Source: AC-56 sp963702195
GTDB lineage: Bacteria; Actinomycetota; Thermoleophilia; Solirubrobacterales; 70-9
NCBI GenBank assembly: GCA_963702195.1
Contig: OY969725.1
Location: 2,542,001-2,606,000 of the forward strand
DNA: 64,000 nucleotides
Reading direction: 5' to 3'
The notes below the pieces were generated by a model. The model was not told the origin of the DNA. It worked only from the letters and a program-made list of their open reading frames with translations, and searched no databases. Made by a program: the position numbers and the translations under genes. Within the stretch, counting starts at the first letter, position 1. Every line of letters starts with the position of its first letter. Shown one piece after another: positions 33,700 to 42,408 of this stretch.

Positions 33700-34272
33700 T
33701 CAGAGGCCCAGGCCGCGCACGCCCGGCTCGTCCCAGCCGAGGTGATGGGCGAGCTCGTGGCGCACCGTGCGCTCCACCTGCGCCCGCAGCAGGTCCGGGT
33801 CGTGCCCGAAGTCCCGCTGGAGGGTGTCCTGGTAGATCACGATGCGGTCCGGATAGCTGTCCCGGGCGATCGTTCCGCCGACGTACTGGCCGTACGCGTG
33901 CTCCTCGTGGCCGCGGCCGGAGACGATCACCGGCGTGTGGTCGAGCACCTCGCGGAACGGCTCTGGCAGGTCGTCGAGCGCCTTCATCACGAGCTCGTCG
34001 AACTCGCTCGGCGGATGGTCGGGCGGCGGCAACGCCGCCAGCGCCTCGCTGCGGTGGACGAGCCGCTGGAACTCCGGCTCCGGCATCTCCCTGCCGATCA
34101 TCGCCACCGTCAGCCAGGCCGTGAGGAGCGCGATGGCGACGGCGCCGACGATCAGGACCATCAGATCGTCCAGCCCACCCAGCGACGGCGGGTTGATGAG
34201 CAGCACGACCAGCCCGACGATCAGCGCGGTGAGCGCTGCCGCGCGAAGGGGCGGTCCGAGGGCTTCCCTCAC
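33700..34272 (-). CDS. Membrane-anchored minimal zinc metallopeptidase (MtfA/zincin-like)
   Basis: A 190-residue protein of the metallopeptidase family PF06262. Two membrane helices come first (ALTALIVGLVVLLINPP and MVLIVGAVAIALLTAWLTVA), then a zincin domain ending with the zinc motif HELAHHLGWDEPGVRGLGL. Most family members are soluble and about 120 residues long, so the N-terminal membrane part is an addition. Probable role: a membrane-associated peptidase of unknown substrate. It ends seven bases after the convergent SRPBCC gene. Confidence 0.75.
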   Translation of the reverse strand: MREALGPPLRAAALTALIVGLVVLLINPPSLGGLDDLMVLIVGAVAIALLTAWLTVAMIGREMPEPEFQRLVHRSEALAALPPPDHPPSEFDELVMKALDDLPEPFREVLDHTPVIVSGRGHEEHAYGQYVGGTIARDSYPDRIVIYQDTLQRDFGHDPDLLRAQVERTVRHELAHHLGWDEPGVRGLGL

Positions 34273-34293
34273 ATATGTGAGGTTAGAACCCGG

Positions 34294-34728
34294 CTAGCCG
34301 CAGACGGGCCAGGGCTTCGTGCCTGCGTGCTTCTTCAGCGCGACCGCAACGACGGCCTGGGTCTTGTACCCGTAGTCGATCGGGTCGCCGCCCGGCGTCT
34401 TCGGAGCGTGGTGCCAGCTCGACTTCATGAACTGGAACGCGCCTCGATATGTGCCGCCGCCGCCGATGGCCTTCGGGTCCTTGCCCGACTCGCACTCGGC
34501 CGTCTTGTTGGCCCAATGCTTGTTGTGGCGGGAGGTCTTCCTCCACAGCCGCTTGTACTTGCTGCCGCCGCTCTTGGAGTCGCCGCCGCTGGTCACGCCG
34601 GTGCCTCCGCTCGACGCCACAGCGGACGAGGTCATCGCAACCGCGGTCCCGCCGATCAGCGCCACGACGGCCATCAGGGCCAGAACGATCTTGAGTTTGG
34701 ACGCTACCGCGCCCCGTGACAGGTTCAA
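34294..34728 (-). CDS. Rpf-like transglycosylase (resuscitation-promoting factor core domain)
   Basis: A 144-residue secreted protein. The signal/anchor segment is IVLALMAVVALIGGTAVAM, followed by a Gly/Ser-rich linker and an Rpf domain: ANKTAECESGKDPKAI with the catalytic Glu, GGGTYRGAFQFMKSSWH and KTQAVVAVALKKHAG. Rpf enzymes cleave peptidoglycan and promote growth resumption. The gene starts with TTG 34728 and is preceded on the same strand by a ydaO-type c-di-AMP riboswitch, the arrangement known for actinobacterial rpf genes, so its expression is probably turned off or on by c-di-AMP. Confidence 0.85.
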   Translation of the reverse strand: MNLSRGAVASKLKIVLALMAVVALIGGTAVAMTSSAVASSGGTGVTSGGDSKSGGSKYKRLWRKTSRHNKHWANKTAECESGKDPKAIGGGGTYRGAFQFMKSSWHHAPKTPGGDPIDYGYKTQAVVAVALKKHAGTKPWPVCG

Positions 34729-34742
34729 ATCAAGCTCTTTCG

Positions 34743-34888
34743 TTGCTTACGGGGTTAGCTGACGGGCTCGCGCCGAAGAGCTGGCGCTACGCGGCATCGA
34801 GCCGCGATTCGCCCCAAAACCAATTGGGTCCCCCGCTACCCGCGTGTATATGGCGGGTGCTTCAGCAGGTCGCGCGGCAGGTTAGCAA
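34743..34888 (-). promoter_or_regulatory. ydaO-yuaA type c-di-AMP riboswitch in the rpf leader
   Basis: Read on the minus strand, the leader has the conserved ydaO blocks in order: GCGGGGGACCCAA, GGGGCGAATC, a GCGGC/GCCGC hairpin, GTAGCGC, then CCCGTCAGCTAACCCCGTA. P1 can form between TTGCTAAC (34881-34888) and GTAAGCAA (34743-34750), and an inner hairpin between ACCCGC and GCGGGT. The aptamer ends 15 bases before the TTG start of the Rpf-like gene. Confidence 0.85.
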
Positions 34889-34899
34889 ATCGTGAGGAA

Positions 34900-34917
34900 G
34901 GCGTTAGCAGTAACGCC
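34900..34917 (-). terminator. Hairpin after gltB
   Basis: GGCGTTA, loop of four, TAACGCC: a perfect seven-pair stem nine bases after the gltB stop, followed on the minus strand by TTCCTC. Likely gltB terminator or a barrier ahead of the riboswitch; it lacks a full T-run. Confidence 0.45.
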
Positions 34918-34926
34918 TGCGCGCGC

Positions 34927-37900
34927 CTATTCGGTCGAGATGTTCGGGTCCGCCTGGACCTTGTGCGGCAGGATCATCAGGAAGCTGTCCTGCGCAGACG
35001 AGGCGAGGGCCGCGACGCGCTTCGCCTCCGGCGCCTGGTTGGTCGCGCGCAGCTCGTCGGCGTAGTGGCCGAGAAGCTCCTCGATGTCCAGGACGCCCTC
35101 GTCGTCGAGCTCGGCGAGCTCGACCTTGGCCCCCTCGCCCAGGCGGCGGCGGACGGCGTCGGCGTCGATGTTCCAGTCCGGGTTGACCCGCACGTACACG
35201 CGGCCTCCGGTCATGCCGGCGCACGCCCACGGGCCGATGTCGCCCAGGACCACGGCGCGGCCCGAGGTCATGTACTCGAAGGCGAATCCCTTGGCGTTGG
35301 CGCGGTCGACGATGCAGCCGCGGGAGTCGTCGAGCGGCTCAGCCGGCTCGCCGCCGAGCACGACGTCCGCGCCCGAGAGGCGGATGCAGAAGCGCGAGTC
35401 GGCCGAGCCCTGCACGAAGAGCCGCCCGCGCTGGGCGCCGTAGGCGAACGACTTGCCGACGGAGCCGTTGACGCGGCGCCCCTCGGTGTTCTTGCCCTTC
35501 ATGATCGAGACCGTTCCGCCCAGCATCGTCTTGGCGACGCCGTCCTGGGCGCCGCCCTCGACCCGGATCACGACGCCCCAGGCGTTGAAGGCCCCGAGGC
35601 CCTGGCCCGCCACGGAACCGCCGTTGAAGTCGAGCTCGGCGAGCACGTCGGCGGCGTCGCCGGCCGGCGCCGACTCGTAGATCCGCGCGCGGGAGATCGC
35701 GCCGGCGAGCTCCGTGCCCAGCACTCGGTCGTGGGCGTCGAGCGCACGCGGGTACTCCTCGTGCACCGGCCCGCCCTCGAATACCTTCCCGGCGAGCCCG
35801 GCGAGCTGCGTGGAAACCTCCTTCGGCGCCATGCGGATCGGCCTCGCGCGGACGAGGCCCGCCTCGGCGCGCGCCTCGGCGGCCACGAGCTCCTCCTCGG
35901 CGACCGGCATGTCGATGGGCTCGAGATCCAGGAACTCCTCCAGGGGCGTGATCAGCTCGGCGAGGTCGAGCTGGGAGGCGTGGGAGATCTGCTCGAGCAG
36001 GTCGTAGCGGCCAACCAGGTCCTGCGCCCGCTCGTACCCGAGCGAGGCCACGACCCGCTTGACCTCCTCGCCCATCGAGCTAAAGAACCGAGCGCAGCTC
36101 TCGGCGGCGGAGTCGACGTGCTGCGGGGTGAACTTCTTCAGCCCATGCTCCTGCGCCTGCTCGACGGTCTCGATCTGCGTCGCGATGCCGACGTGGCAGG
36201 TGTCGAGCTGGCAGCCGCGGCAGATCGTGCAGCCGAGGGAGACCATTGCCAGGGTGCCGAAGGCCACCCGGTTGGCGCCCATGCAGTGGAGCTTGACGAC
36301 GTCGTGGGCGTGGCGGTAGCCGCCGTCCGCCCAGATCTCGACCCGGTTGCGGATGCCGGCCTCCATCAGCGCGCGGTGCACGGCACGCGTGCCGATGTCC
36401 GAGGGCAGGCCCACGTGGCGCAGCGCGTGCTGGCGGGCCGCGCCGGTGCCGCCCTCGAAGCCCGACAGCGTGATGATGTCCGCGCCCGCCTTCGCGATCC
36501 CCAGGCCGATCGTGCCGACGTTCGGCACCACCGGGACCTTCACCGAGACCCGGACGTCCGGGTTCACGGTCTTGAGCTCGTCGATCAGCTCGGCGAGGTC
36601 CTCGATCGAGTACAGGTCGTGGTTGTTCGACGGCGATATCAGGTCGGTACCGGGCGCGGCGTTTCGGGCCTCGGCCACCTTCTCGGAGACCTTGCGGCCG
36701 GGTAGGTGGCCTCCCTCGCCGGGCTTGGCGCCCTGGCCGATCTTGATCTCGGCGACGTACGAGGAGTTGAGCATCTCGGCCGAGACGCCGAAGCGGCCCG
36801 ACGCGACCTGCTGCCCGCGCCACTTGCGGTAGTGGCCGTACATGTCCTGGATCTCCCCGCCCTCCCCGTTGATGCAGAGGATGTTGATCGCCTTGGCGGC
36901 CTCGGCGTAGGCGCGGAAGGCCGGCTCGGACTGGGAGCCGAAGCTCATCGACGAGATCACGAGCGGATAGTCGTGGTGCCCCACCGAGGCGTCGACGGAG
37001 TCCGGGTCGATGGGATCGCGGTCGGACCGCAGGGCCATGATGTGGCGCATCGAGATCGGGCTCTCGGCCTCGAGCGCCCGGACCTTCTCCGAGTACTCGT
37101 CGTAGTCGGAGGTTCCGTTGGCCGCGGCGATCGCCGCCTTGTAGACCTTCGGGTAGAAGCGGAAGGTCTTCGCCGGTTTCGCGTCGGCGTCGCCGGTGAG
37201 GATCCCGAAGCGCTCGTCGGTGTCCTCGTCGAGGTTCGAGTAGCCCACGCCGGCCCGCTCGGACGCGGCGTAGGTGTCGGTCTGGAAGATCTCGGCGAGC
37301 TCCGGCTTGATGCCGATCGAGGAGAACTGGCGCGCGTAGCCGCGGACCTCATGGATCCCGATCGTCGAGATGACCTTCTCGATTCCCTTGCGCAGCGCGC
37401 CGCAGAGGTTGGAGACGTCCTGGTCGTAGTCCTCGACGCAGATCACCTCGACCATCACGTACGGGCAGACGCCGTTGGCGCCCAGGCCGAGCGCCATGAC
37501 GACGTCGTGGACGTTGCGAATCGCCGCCGAGCGCAGGACGATCGAGCAGCGCCGCCGCAGGTTCTCCTCGCCGGTCTCGCCGAAGCGGAGCTGCTTCAGC
37601 GCCTGGTCGACCGCGGAGGTCGCCAGATGCGGGTCCAGGTAGCGCCGCTCGCCGTCGAAGACCGTGCGGTCGGTGAGCACCAGGAGCTCCGCGCCCTGGC
37701 GCACGGCCTTGACGGCCTCCTGCTTGATCCGCTCGATCGCGCCGTGCGTTGTCTCCGACTCGAGCAGCGCGATGTCGATCGCCGCCGCGCGGTCGCGGAA
37801 CTCCTCCCACAGGTCCTCCAGGAGGTACGTCTGGTGCTCGCGGGCGATCCTGCGGTAGGTGGAATCGCCCAGCGGCGCGAGGTCGTGGTGGCCGCCGAGG

Positions 37901-39588
37901 ATCACGGGGAACGAGGTCTCGATCGCTCCCGTGTCCGCGCCCGGGGAGTGCAGCGACGGCCGGCGGCCGAACACGGCACGGGTGGAGAAATGCTCGATCT
38001 CGCGCTCGCGGTCGATCGCCGGGTTGGTCACCACGGCGACGGTCTCCTTGAAGTAGTCGGCCAGGTTCTGGCGCTCGGGCGATAGCGCTGCGAGGGGGCC
38101 GTCGTAGCCGAGCGAGCCGATGGGCTCGGCGCCGTTGGACGCCATCTGCTGGCAGAGCTTGACGTCGTCGCGCTGCCACCCGAAGCCGGCGAGGATCCGG
38201 TCGGACACCTTCACCGGCTCCGAGGGGCCGGCGGCCGTGTAGCCCGGGATCTCGGTGCCCTCGAGCGGCCCGCCGGTCTCGAGCGCGCGGTCCCATGCGG
38301 GGAGCTCGGAGGCCCCGGTGCGCGCGAGCCAGCGCTCGGCCACGGCCCGCTGCATCTGCCAGTGCTCCTGGAGCTTGGAGGCACGCCGCTCGCGGTCGAT
38401 GGTGACCATGTACTTCTCGCCCGGCGCGAGTGGCTCCGGCTCGGAGACCATCTCGTCGCAGCCGACGACTCCGGGCTCGGAGCTGAAGATGTAGTCCTGG
38501 GGCGTCTCCATCTTCCACAGCGGGCGCAGGCCGAGCGCGTCGGCGGAGAACACGCACTCGTCGTCGTGGCGCGCGATCAGCGCGACCGGGCCCTGGGCGA
38601 ACGGACCGAAGGTCTCGCGCAGGTACATGTAGAAGGGTTGGAGGTCTTCGGGCAGCGAGCGGATCTCGTTGACGATCGGCGGCACGACCGTCTCCATGGC
38701 CTCGGCGAGCGACATGCCGTCGACCCGGACCAGGTGGTCGACGACGCGGCTCAGGTCCTGGGAGTCGGAATTGCCGGGCTGGATCCGGATCCCGAGCATC
38801 CGTGCTTCCTGGCGCAGCTGCTCGATCGTGTTGATCTCCCCGTTGTGCCCGAGGACCGTGAACGGCTGGACGCGCCGAAACGAGGGCCAGGTGTTGGTGG
38901 AGTACCGGTTGTGGCCGAAGCACCCGATCGTCTCGAAGCGCTCGTCGCGAAGGTCCGGGTAGTAGTCGCCGAGGACGCTCGGCGCGCCCATCACCTTGTA
39001 CACGCACGTGGAGGACGAGAACGACGCCACGTGGCACCCGATCTCCTCCTCCAGGGCGAGCATGAGGTCGAAGCAGATGCGGTGGCGCCTCTTTGTGTCC
39101 GGCAGCAGGCCGCCCACCTGCCAGAAATGGGGTTCCTCCTCGCGCGCGGTCGCGCCGAGCGCGTGTGAGTCGACGTTGCCGAGGCGTTCGGCGAGGATGC
39201 GGAAGCCGCCCCGCCCGAGGATCTCGCGCGCGTCGTGAAGGGCCGCCTCGGCGTCGGAGGAGCGATCGAAGAACACGTGGGCGACGGCGAATGCCTCGTC
39301 GAGGGCGAGCGCCGGGTTATGGCCGCCGGCGCGCACCTCCTCGGACCACAGCTTGCGCGGGATGTCGACCAGGACCCCGCAGCCGTCGCCCTCGCCGTCG
39401 ACGTTCCCGGCGCGGTGCATCATCTTCTGGAGGTTGGCCAGTGCCAGCTCGACCGGCTCGCGGGCAGGCGTGGCGTCCTTGCGCACGGACGCGTAGATCG
39501 CGCACGCATCGCGATCCTCGACGCTCGGCGGCGAGACGCGCGGGCGATACGCCTTCTCCGGCGAGAAGCGACTGGAAGAGCTTGACAA
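34927..39588 (-). CDS. gltB: Glutamate synthase large subunit
   Basis: A 1553-residue GltB that transfers the glutamine amide to 2-oxoglutarate. Domains in order: class II amidotransferase with Cys 29 (VEDRDACAIYAS) as the N-terminal nucleophile after propeptide removal, a central domain, the FMN barrel (SPSNNHDLYSIEDLAELI, SGFEGGTGAARQHALRHVG), the 3Fe-4S site GCTICRGCQLDTCHVG and the C-terminal GXGXG helix region (MTGGRVYVRVNPDWNI). TTG 39588 is chosen since GGGAGG lies just upstream and the 28-residue propeptide fits; longer frames lack a start-proximal family match. No gltD small subunit is present here. Divergent from parA over 100 bases. Confidence 0.92.
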   Translation of the reverse strand: MSSSSSRFSPEKAYRPRVSPPSVEDRDACAIYASVRKDATPAREPVELALANLQKMMHRAGNVDGEGDGCGVLVDIPRKLWSEEVRAGGHNPALALDEAFAVAHVFFDRSSDAEAALHDAREILGRGGFRILAERLGNVDSHALGATAREEEPHFWQVGGLLPDTKRRHRICFDLMLALEEEIGCHVASFSSSTCVYKVMGAPSVLGDYYPDLRDERFETIGCFGHNRYSTNTWPSFRRVQPFTVLGHNGEINTIEQLRQEARMLGIRIQPGNSDSQDLSRVVDHLVRVDGMSLAEAMETVVPPIVNEIRSLPEDLQPFYMYLRETFGPFAQGPVALIARHDDECVFSADALGLRPLWKMETPQDYIFSSEPGVVGCDEMVSEPEPLAPGEKYMVTIDRERRASKLQEHWQMQRAVAERWLARTGASELPAWDRALETGGPLEGTEIPGYTAAGPSEPVKVSDRILAGFGWQRDDVKLCQQMASNGAEPIGSLGYDGPLAALSPERQNLADYFKETVAVVTNPAIDREREIEHFSTRAVFGRRPSLHSPGADTGAIETSFPVILGGHHDLAPLGDSTYRRIAREHQTYLLEDLWEEFRDRAAAIDIALLESETTHGAIERIKQEAVKAVRQGAELLVLTDRTVFDGERRYLDPHLATSAVDQALKQLRFGETGEENLRRRCSIVLRSAAIRNVHDVVMALGLGANGVCPYVMVEVICVEDYDQDVSNLCGALRKGIEKVISTIGIHEVRGYARQFSSIGIKPELAEIFQTDTYAASERAGVGYSNLDEDTDERFGILTGDADAKPAKTFRFYPKVYKAAIAAANGTSDYDEYSEKVRALEAESPISMRHIMALRSDRDPIDPDSVDASVGHHDYPLVISSMSFGSQSEPAFRAYAEAAKAINILCINGEGGEIQDMYGHYRKWRGQQVASGRFGVSAEMLNSSYVAEIKIGQGAKPGEGGHLPGRKVSEKVAEARNAAPGTDLISPSNNHDLYSIEDLAELIDELKTVNPDVRVSVKVPVVPNVGTIGLGIAKAGADIITLSGFEGGTGAARQHALRHVGLPSDIGTRAVHRALMEAGIRNRVEIWADGGYRHAHDVVKLHCMGANRVAFGTLAMVSLGCTICRGCQLDTCHVGIATQIETVEQAQEHGLKKFTPQHVDSAAESCARFFSSMGEEVKRVVASLGYERAQDLVGRYDLLEQISHASQLDLAELITPLEEFLDLEPIDMPVAEEELVAAEARAEAGLVRARPIRMAPKEVSTQLAGLAGKVFEGGPVHEEYPRALDAHDRVLGTELAGAISRARIYESAPAGDAADVLAELDFNGGSVAGQGLGAFNAWGVVIRVEGGAQDGVAKTMLGGTVSIMKGKNTEGRRVNGSVGKSFAYGAQRGRLFVQGSADSRFCIRLSGADVVLGGEPAEPLDDSRGCIVDRANAKGFAFEYMTSGRAVVLGDIGPWACAGMTGGRVYVRVNPDWNIDADAVRRRLGEGAKVELAELDDEGVLDIEELLGHYADELRATNQAPEAKRVAALASSAQDSFLMILPHKVQADPNISTE

Positions 39589-39674
39589 CCGAAACCTCCC
39601 GGGTTCCACGCCTTCTTCGAGCGGGCGCGCGACGGGGACAAACCGGCCGGAGAAGTATACGGGCGGGTTGGACG

Positions 39675-39680
39675 TATAGT
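39675..39680 (+). promoter_or_regulatory. -10-like hexamer giving a leaderless parA mRNA
   Basis: TATAGT ends eight bases before ATG 39689, so transcription would start at the start codon. A second hexamer TATACT on the opposite strand (39654-39659) may serve gltB. Confidence 0.4.
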
Positions 39681-39688
39681 CCGGCGCG

Positions 39689-40498
39689 ATGTCGGCGACG
39701 ATCGCGGTCCTCTCCCAGAAGGGCGGCACCGGAAAGACGACCATGGTGCGCTCGCTCTCCGACGTCTTCGAGCGGCTGGGCCTGGACGTGCTCGCGATCG
39801 ACGCGGACCCGCAGGGGAACCTGTCCGACTACTTCGACACGGACCCGAACGCCCACCCCACGCTCGGCGACGTCCTGATGGGACAGGTCCGGGCCGCGGA
39901 CGCCGTTCACGGCCGCGTAATCCCGGCGAACCTGCAGCTCTCGGAGGCCGAGCTCTCGCTCTCGGGCAAGATCGGCCGCGAGGTCACGCTGCGAAACGCG
40001 CTCATGGACTTGAAGCGCAACCGCGAGCTGATCCTCATCGATTGCCCGCCGACGCTCGGCCTGCTGACGGTCAACGCGCTCGTCGCCTCGACGCACGCGA
40101 TCCTCTCGACCGAGGCGCAGTACTTCTCGCTTCAGGGGATGGAGCAGGCGGTTCAGGTGCTCGACCTTGCCCACGACAGCCTGAACCCGCAGCTCGAGCT
40201 GCTCGGCGTGTGTCTCAACATCGCGAACATGCGCACGAAGCACGCGCGCCAGACGCTCGAGGCGCTGCGCGAGCGGTTCGGCGACAAGCTCTTCCGCACC
40301 GTGATCCGCCAGTCGATCGCCTATGCGGAGTCGGCCGAGCGGGCGGTCCCGATCCTCGCCTACCGCCCGGACCGCGGCTCCGACTACCTGTCGCTCGCCA
40401 GCGAGATCCTCCGCCGCCTCGGCAAGCAGGACCTCCTGGAGCCGCTGGACGAGCTCAGCGCCGAGGTCGCGCCCGCGGGCGCTTACTCGAGGGCATGA
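39689..40498 (+). CDS. ParA-family ATPase (Soj/MinD-like), orphan
   Basis: A 269-residue deviant-Walker ATPase: VLSQKGGTGKTTMVRSL (P-loop with the signature Lys), IDADPQGNLSDYF and LILIDCPPTLGLLTVNAL. Such proteins position chromosomes, plasmids or protein clusters. It resembles chromosomal Soj in length, but there is no parB beside it and no replication genes, so it is more likely a specialised positioning ATPase or a second copy. A near-leaderless promoter is visible. Nothing in the neighbourhood (gltB, CMD-family protein) identifies its cargo. Confidence 0.85.
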   Translation: MSATIAVLSQKGGTGKTTMVRSLSDVFERLGLDVLAIDADPQGNLSDYFDTDPNAHPTLGDVLMGQVRAADAVHGRVIPANLQLSEAELSLSGKIGREVTLRNALMDLKRNRELILIDCPPTLGLLTVNALVASTHAILSTEAQYFSLQGMEQAVQVLDLAHDSLNPQLELLGVCLNIANMRTKHARQTLEALRERFGDKLFRTVIRQSIAYAESAERAVPILAYRPDRGSDYLSLASEILRRLGKQDLLEPLDELSAEVAPAGAYSRA

Positions 40499-40560
40499 GC
40501 GCCCAGGGCGAGGCGGTCCGGGAGTGCTCGCCCGATCGATCGCGGTAGCGTCGCCTGGCT

Positions 40561-40566
40561 TAGGCT
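40561..40566 (+). promoter_or_regulatory. -10-like hexamer for the CMD-family gene
   Basis: TAGGCT, eight bases before ATG 40575; same hexamer and nearly the same spacing as upstream of the methyltransferase at 1231. Confidence 0.35.
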
Positions 40567-40574
40567 GTCTTGGG

Positions 40575-41225
40575 ATGCGCCGGCCTCGAACCACGACGAC
40601 GCTCACCGCCCTCCGAGAAGCCAGCGCGATCGTCGGCCGCTGGCGCGACCTGATCGCCATATGGGGACGCCGGCGCCTCGACCCTCGTCTCCGCGAGGAG
40701 GTCATGCTCGCCGTCGCCGAGACGAATGCCTGTCGTCTGTGCACGCTCGCACACCGTCGCTGGGCGCTCGCGGAAGGGGTGACCGACGAGGAGCTCGCGG
40801 CGCTCGAGGGACACGACCTGGAGCGCTTCGACCGCCGCACCTGGGCGGCGATCGCCTGGGCACAGGCGCGGACCCGAAGCGATCAGGGCCCGGTCCCGGC
40901 TGAGCTCGAAGCCGAGCTCGCTCGCCATTACGACGAGGACGAGCGAGCTGACCTCGAGGTCGTAACCCGGGTGATGGGTGTCGCGAATCGCTCGGCCAAC
41001 ACATTCGATGCGCTGCTCGAACGGCTTCGCGGTCGCCCCGTGCCAGGCAGCCGCATGGGCGACGAGCTCGCGCTTGGCAGCGTGGTCGCAATCACGATCC
41101 CGCCGGCCGCAACCTTCGTTGCGCTACGGCGCGCGCTCGGGCGGACCCAGCAGCGGCTAGCCGCCGTTCGGCCCCCGCCTACCCGGCTGAATCATCAGCA
41201 GGTAGGCGAGACCGAGACCAAGTAG
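40575..41225 (+). CDS. Carboxymuconolactone decarboxylase/AhpD-like protein
   Basis: A 216-residue AhpD-fold protein. The redox or catalytic motif is NACRLCTLAHRRWA (C-x-x-C with following His), preceded by EEVMLAVAETNACR, the usual helix pair. These proteins act as alkyl-hydroperoxidase partners or decarboxylase-like enzymes. The C-terminal part from about residue 150 extends beyond the CMD core and has one hydrophobic stretch (LGSVVAITIPPAATFVAL). Its last 69 bases overlap a minus-strand membrane-protein gene. Substrate unknown. Confidence 0.75.
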   Translation: MRRPRTTTTLTALREASAIVGRWRDLIAIWGRRRLDPRLREEVMLAVAETNACRLCTLAHRRWALAEGVTDEELAALEGHDLERFDRRTWAAIAWAQARTRSDQGPVPAELEAELARHYDEDERADLEVVTRVMGVANRSANTFDALLERLRGRPVPGSRMGDELALGSVVAITIPPAATFVALRRALGRTQQRLAAVRPPPTRLNHQQVGETETK

Positions 41226-41369
41226 CGCGAACAGCAACCCTCCGACTGGACCGGCGAGATAGAAGCCGCCGAGCGCCACGCCCAACACAGCAATTGCGGC
41301 GAGCGTTACCGGTATCGCCACGAGGTCAGATGTCATCCAATGACGAACCCTTGAACTGATACGAGCCAT
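41157..41369 (-). CDS. Small two-span membrane protein
   Basis: A 70-residue protein with two membrane helices, DLVAIPVTLAAIAVLGVALG and GPVGGLLFALLGLGLAYLLM, separated by a short GFYLAGP turn, and a basic C-terminal RRGPNGG. No family is recognised. Its 3' end overlaps the 3' end of the CMD-family gene on the other strand by 69 bases; the clear membrane pattern favours it being real, in which case the extended CMD C-terminus is the more doubtful part. Confidence 0.5.
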   Translation of the reverse strand: MARISSRVRHWMTSDLVAIPVTLAAIAVLGVALGGFYLAGPVGGLLFALLGLGLAYLLMIQPGRRGPNGG

Positions 41370-41498
41370 GCACTCATGGTCTACCCCAAGCGCCGCCTTC
41401 GCATCGGTAGTTAGCCAGGAATGGCACTCGTAGTCGATACGGTCATCCGGGGACCAGGTGCGCGGAGATGCTCGAGCCGTCGTTGATATCGCTTCGTC

Positions 41499-41504
41499 TA
41501 CGAT
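41499..41504 (+). promoter_or_regulatory. -10-like hexamer for the 41511 gene
   Basis: TACGAT, six bases before ATG 41511, consistent with a leaderless mRNA. Confidence 0.3.
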
Positions 41505-41510
41505 CGCGTG

Positions 41511-41939
41511 ATGGAGGCGAGGGAAGTCGCGACCGGGCTGGCGCGAGGGAGGATCGCGCTCGGTGCCGCGGCGATCGCCGCGCCGGGGCTGGCCGGTCGG
41601 GTGATGTTCGGGCGCGAGGGCTCGCGAGCGGGAGTCAAGGCCCTCGCCCGCATGATCGGCGGCCGCGACCTGGTGCTCGGACTTGGAGTGGTCATTGCTC
41701 TCGACCGTGGCACCCCAGTTCGCGGATGGCTCGAAGCCTGCTCGGTCGCGGACTCGATCGATCTCGTCGCGTGCGTGGTCGCGCGCGATGACATTCCCAG
41801 AGCCACCTACGTCAACACGGTCGCGCTCGCATGCGGATCCGCGCTCGCCGGCCTGTGGCTGTCACGCCGACTCGACCCGGCGCCGGCGGCAGACCCAGGG
41901 CACCCGGAGGCGGTCGCCACCGGGCACCCGACCGCTTAG
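41511..41939 (+). CDS. Small membrane protein of unknown function
   Basis: A 142-residue protein with several weak hydrophobic segments (GRIALGAAAIAAPGLAG, GGRDLVLGLGVVIALDRG, NTVALACGSALAGLWLSRRL) and short charged loops. The layout, with IGGRDLVLGLG and a later DSIDLVACVVAR, resembles the DUF4267-like small membrane proteins of actinobacteria, but I cannot assign it firmly. ATG 41511 is preferred over GTG 41508. It is convergent with the SHOCT-domain gene, one base apart. Confidence 0.6.
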   Translation: MEAREVATGLARGRIALGAAAIAAPGLAGRVMFGREGSRAGVKALARMIGGRDLVLGLGVVIALDRGTPVRGWLEACSVADSIDLVACVVARDDIPRATYVNTVALACGSALAGLWLSRRLDPAPAADPGHPEAVATGHPTA

Positions 41940-41940
41940 C

Positions 41941-42333
41941 TCACGAGAGCAGCTTGGCCTTCGCCTGATCGAACTCCTCCTGGCTGATCGCGCCCTTGTC
42001 CTTCAGGTCGCTGAGCTTCGCCAGCTCGTCAACCGAGGAGCCACTCCCGGCGGTCTCGCGGACGTAGTCGTCCATGTGCCGCCGCATGTCCGCCTGCTCC
42101 TTCACCGCGCGCTCGCGCATGCCCTCGCCGCGAGCGATGAGGTAGATGAGCATCCCAAGGAACGGGACGAAGAAGATGAGGATGACCCAGCCGGCCTTTC
42201 CCCATCCCGACATCTGATGGTCGCGGAACAGATCGGAGAAGATCGTGATGAGGATCCAGAAGTAGATGACGAACAGGAAGATCTCGAGAACGGTGAGAAG
42301 AGCGTCTCCGAAAGTGAAATCTGCGAGCGGCAC
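41941..42333 (-). CDS. Membrane protein with phospholipase-D-nuclease N-terminal and SHOCT domains
   Basis: A 130-residue protein. Two membrane helices (LLTVLEIFLFVIYFWILITI and WGKAGWVILIFFVPFLGMLI) form the PLDc_N-type module, and the C-terminus is a SHOCT motif: DELAKLSDLKDKGAISQEEF DQAKAKLLS. SHOCT-like tails are thought to mediate oligomerisation or membrane recruitment. GTG 42333 is set by an excellent AGGAGGT site five bases upstream. Divergent from the MBL-fold gene. Confidence 0.8.
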   Translation of the reverse strand: MPLADFTFGDALLTVLEIFLFVIYFWILITIFSDLFRDHQMSGWGKAGWVILIFFVPFLGMLIYLIARGEGMRERAVKEQADMRRHMDDYVRETAGSGSSVDELAKLSDLKDKGAISQEEFDQAKAKLLS

Positions 42334-42408
42334 TGGACCTCCTTGCGGGCGGTGGCTGGGTGGTGCTGCGGTGAGCATCTCACCACGCCCGGTTAAGTCA
42401 AGGGCGAC

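Noticed and set aside
34849..34857. TATACA-like sequence considered as the rpf promoter
   Set aside because: It lies inside the riboswitch aptamer, so it cannot be the promoter of the regulated transcript.
34963..38085. Long plus-strand frames opposite gltB
   Set aside because: Shadows of GltB, whose domains and Fe-S motif are unmistakable on the minus strand.
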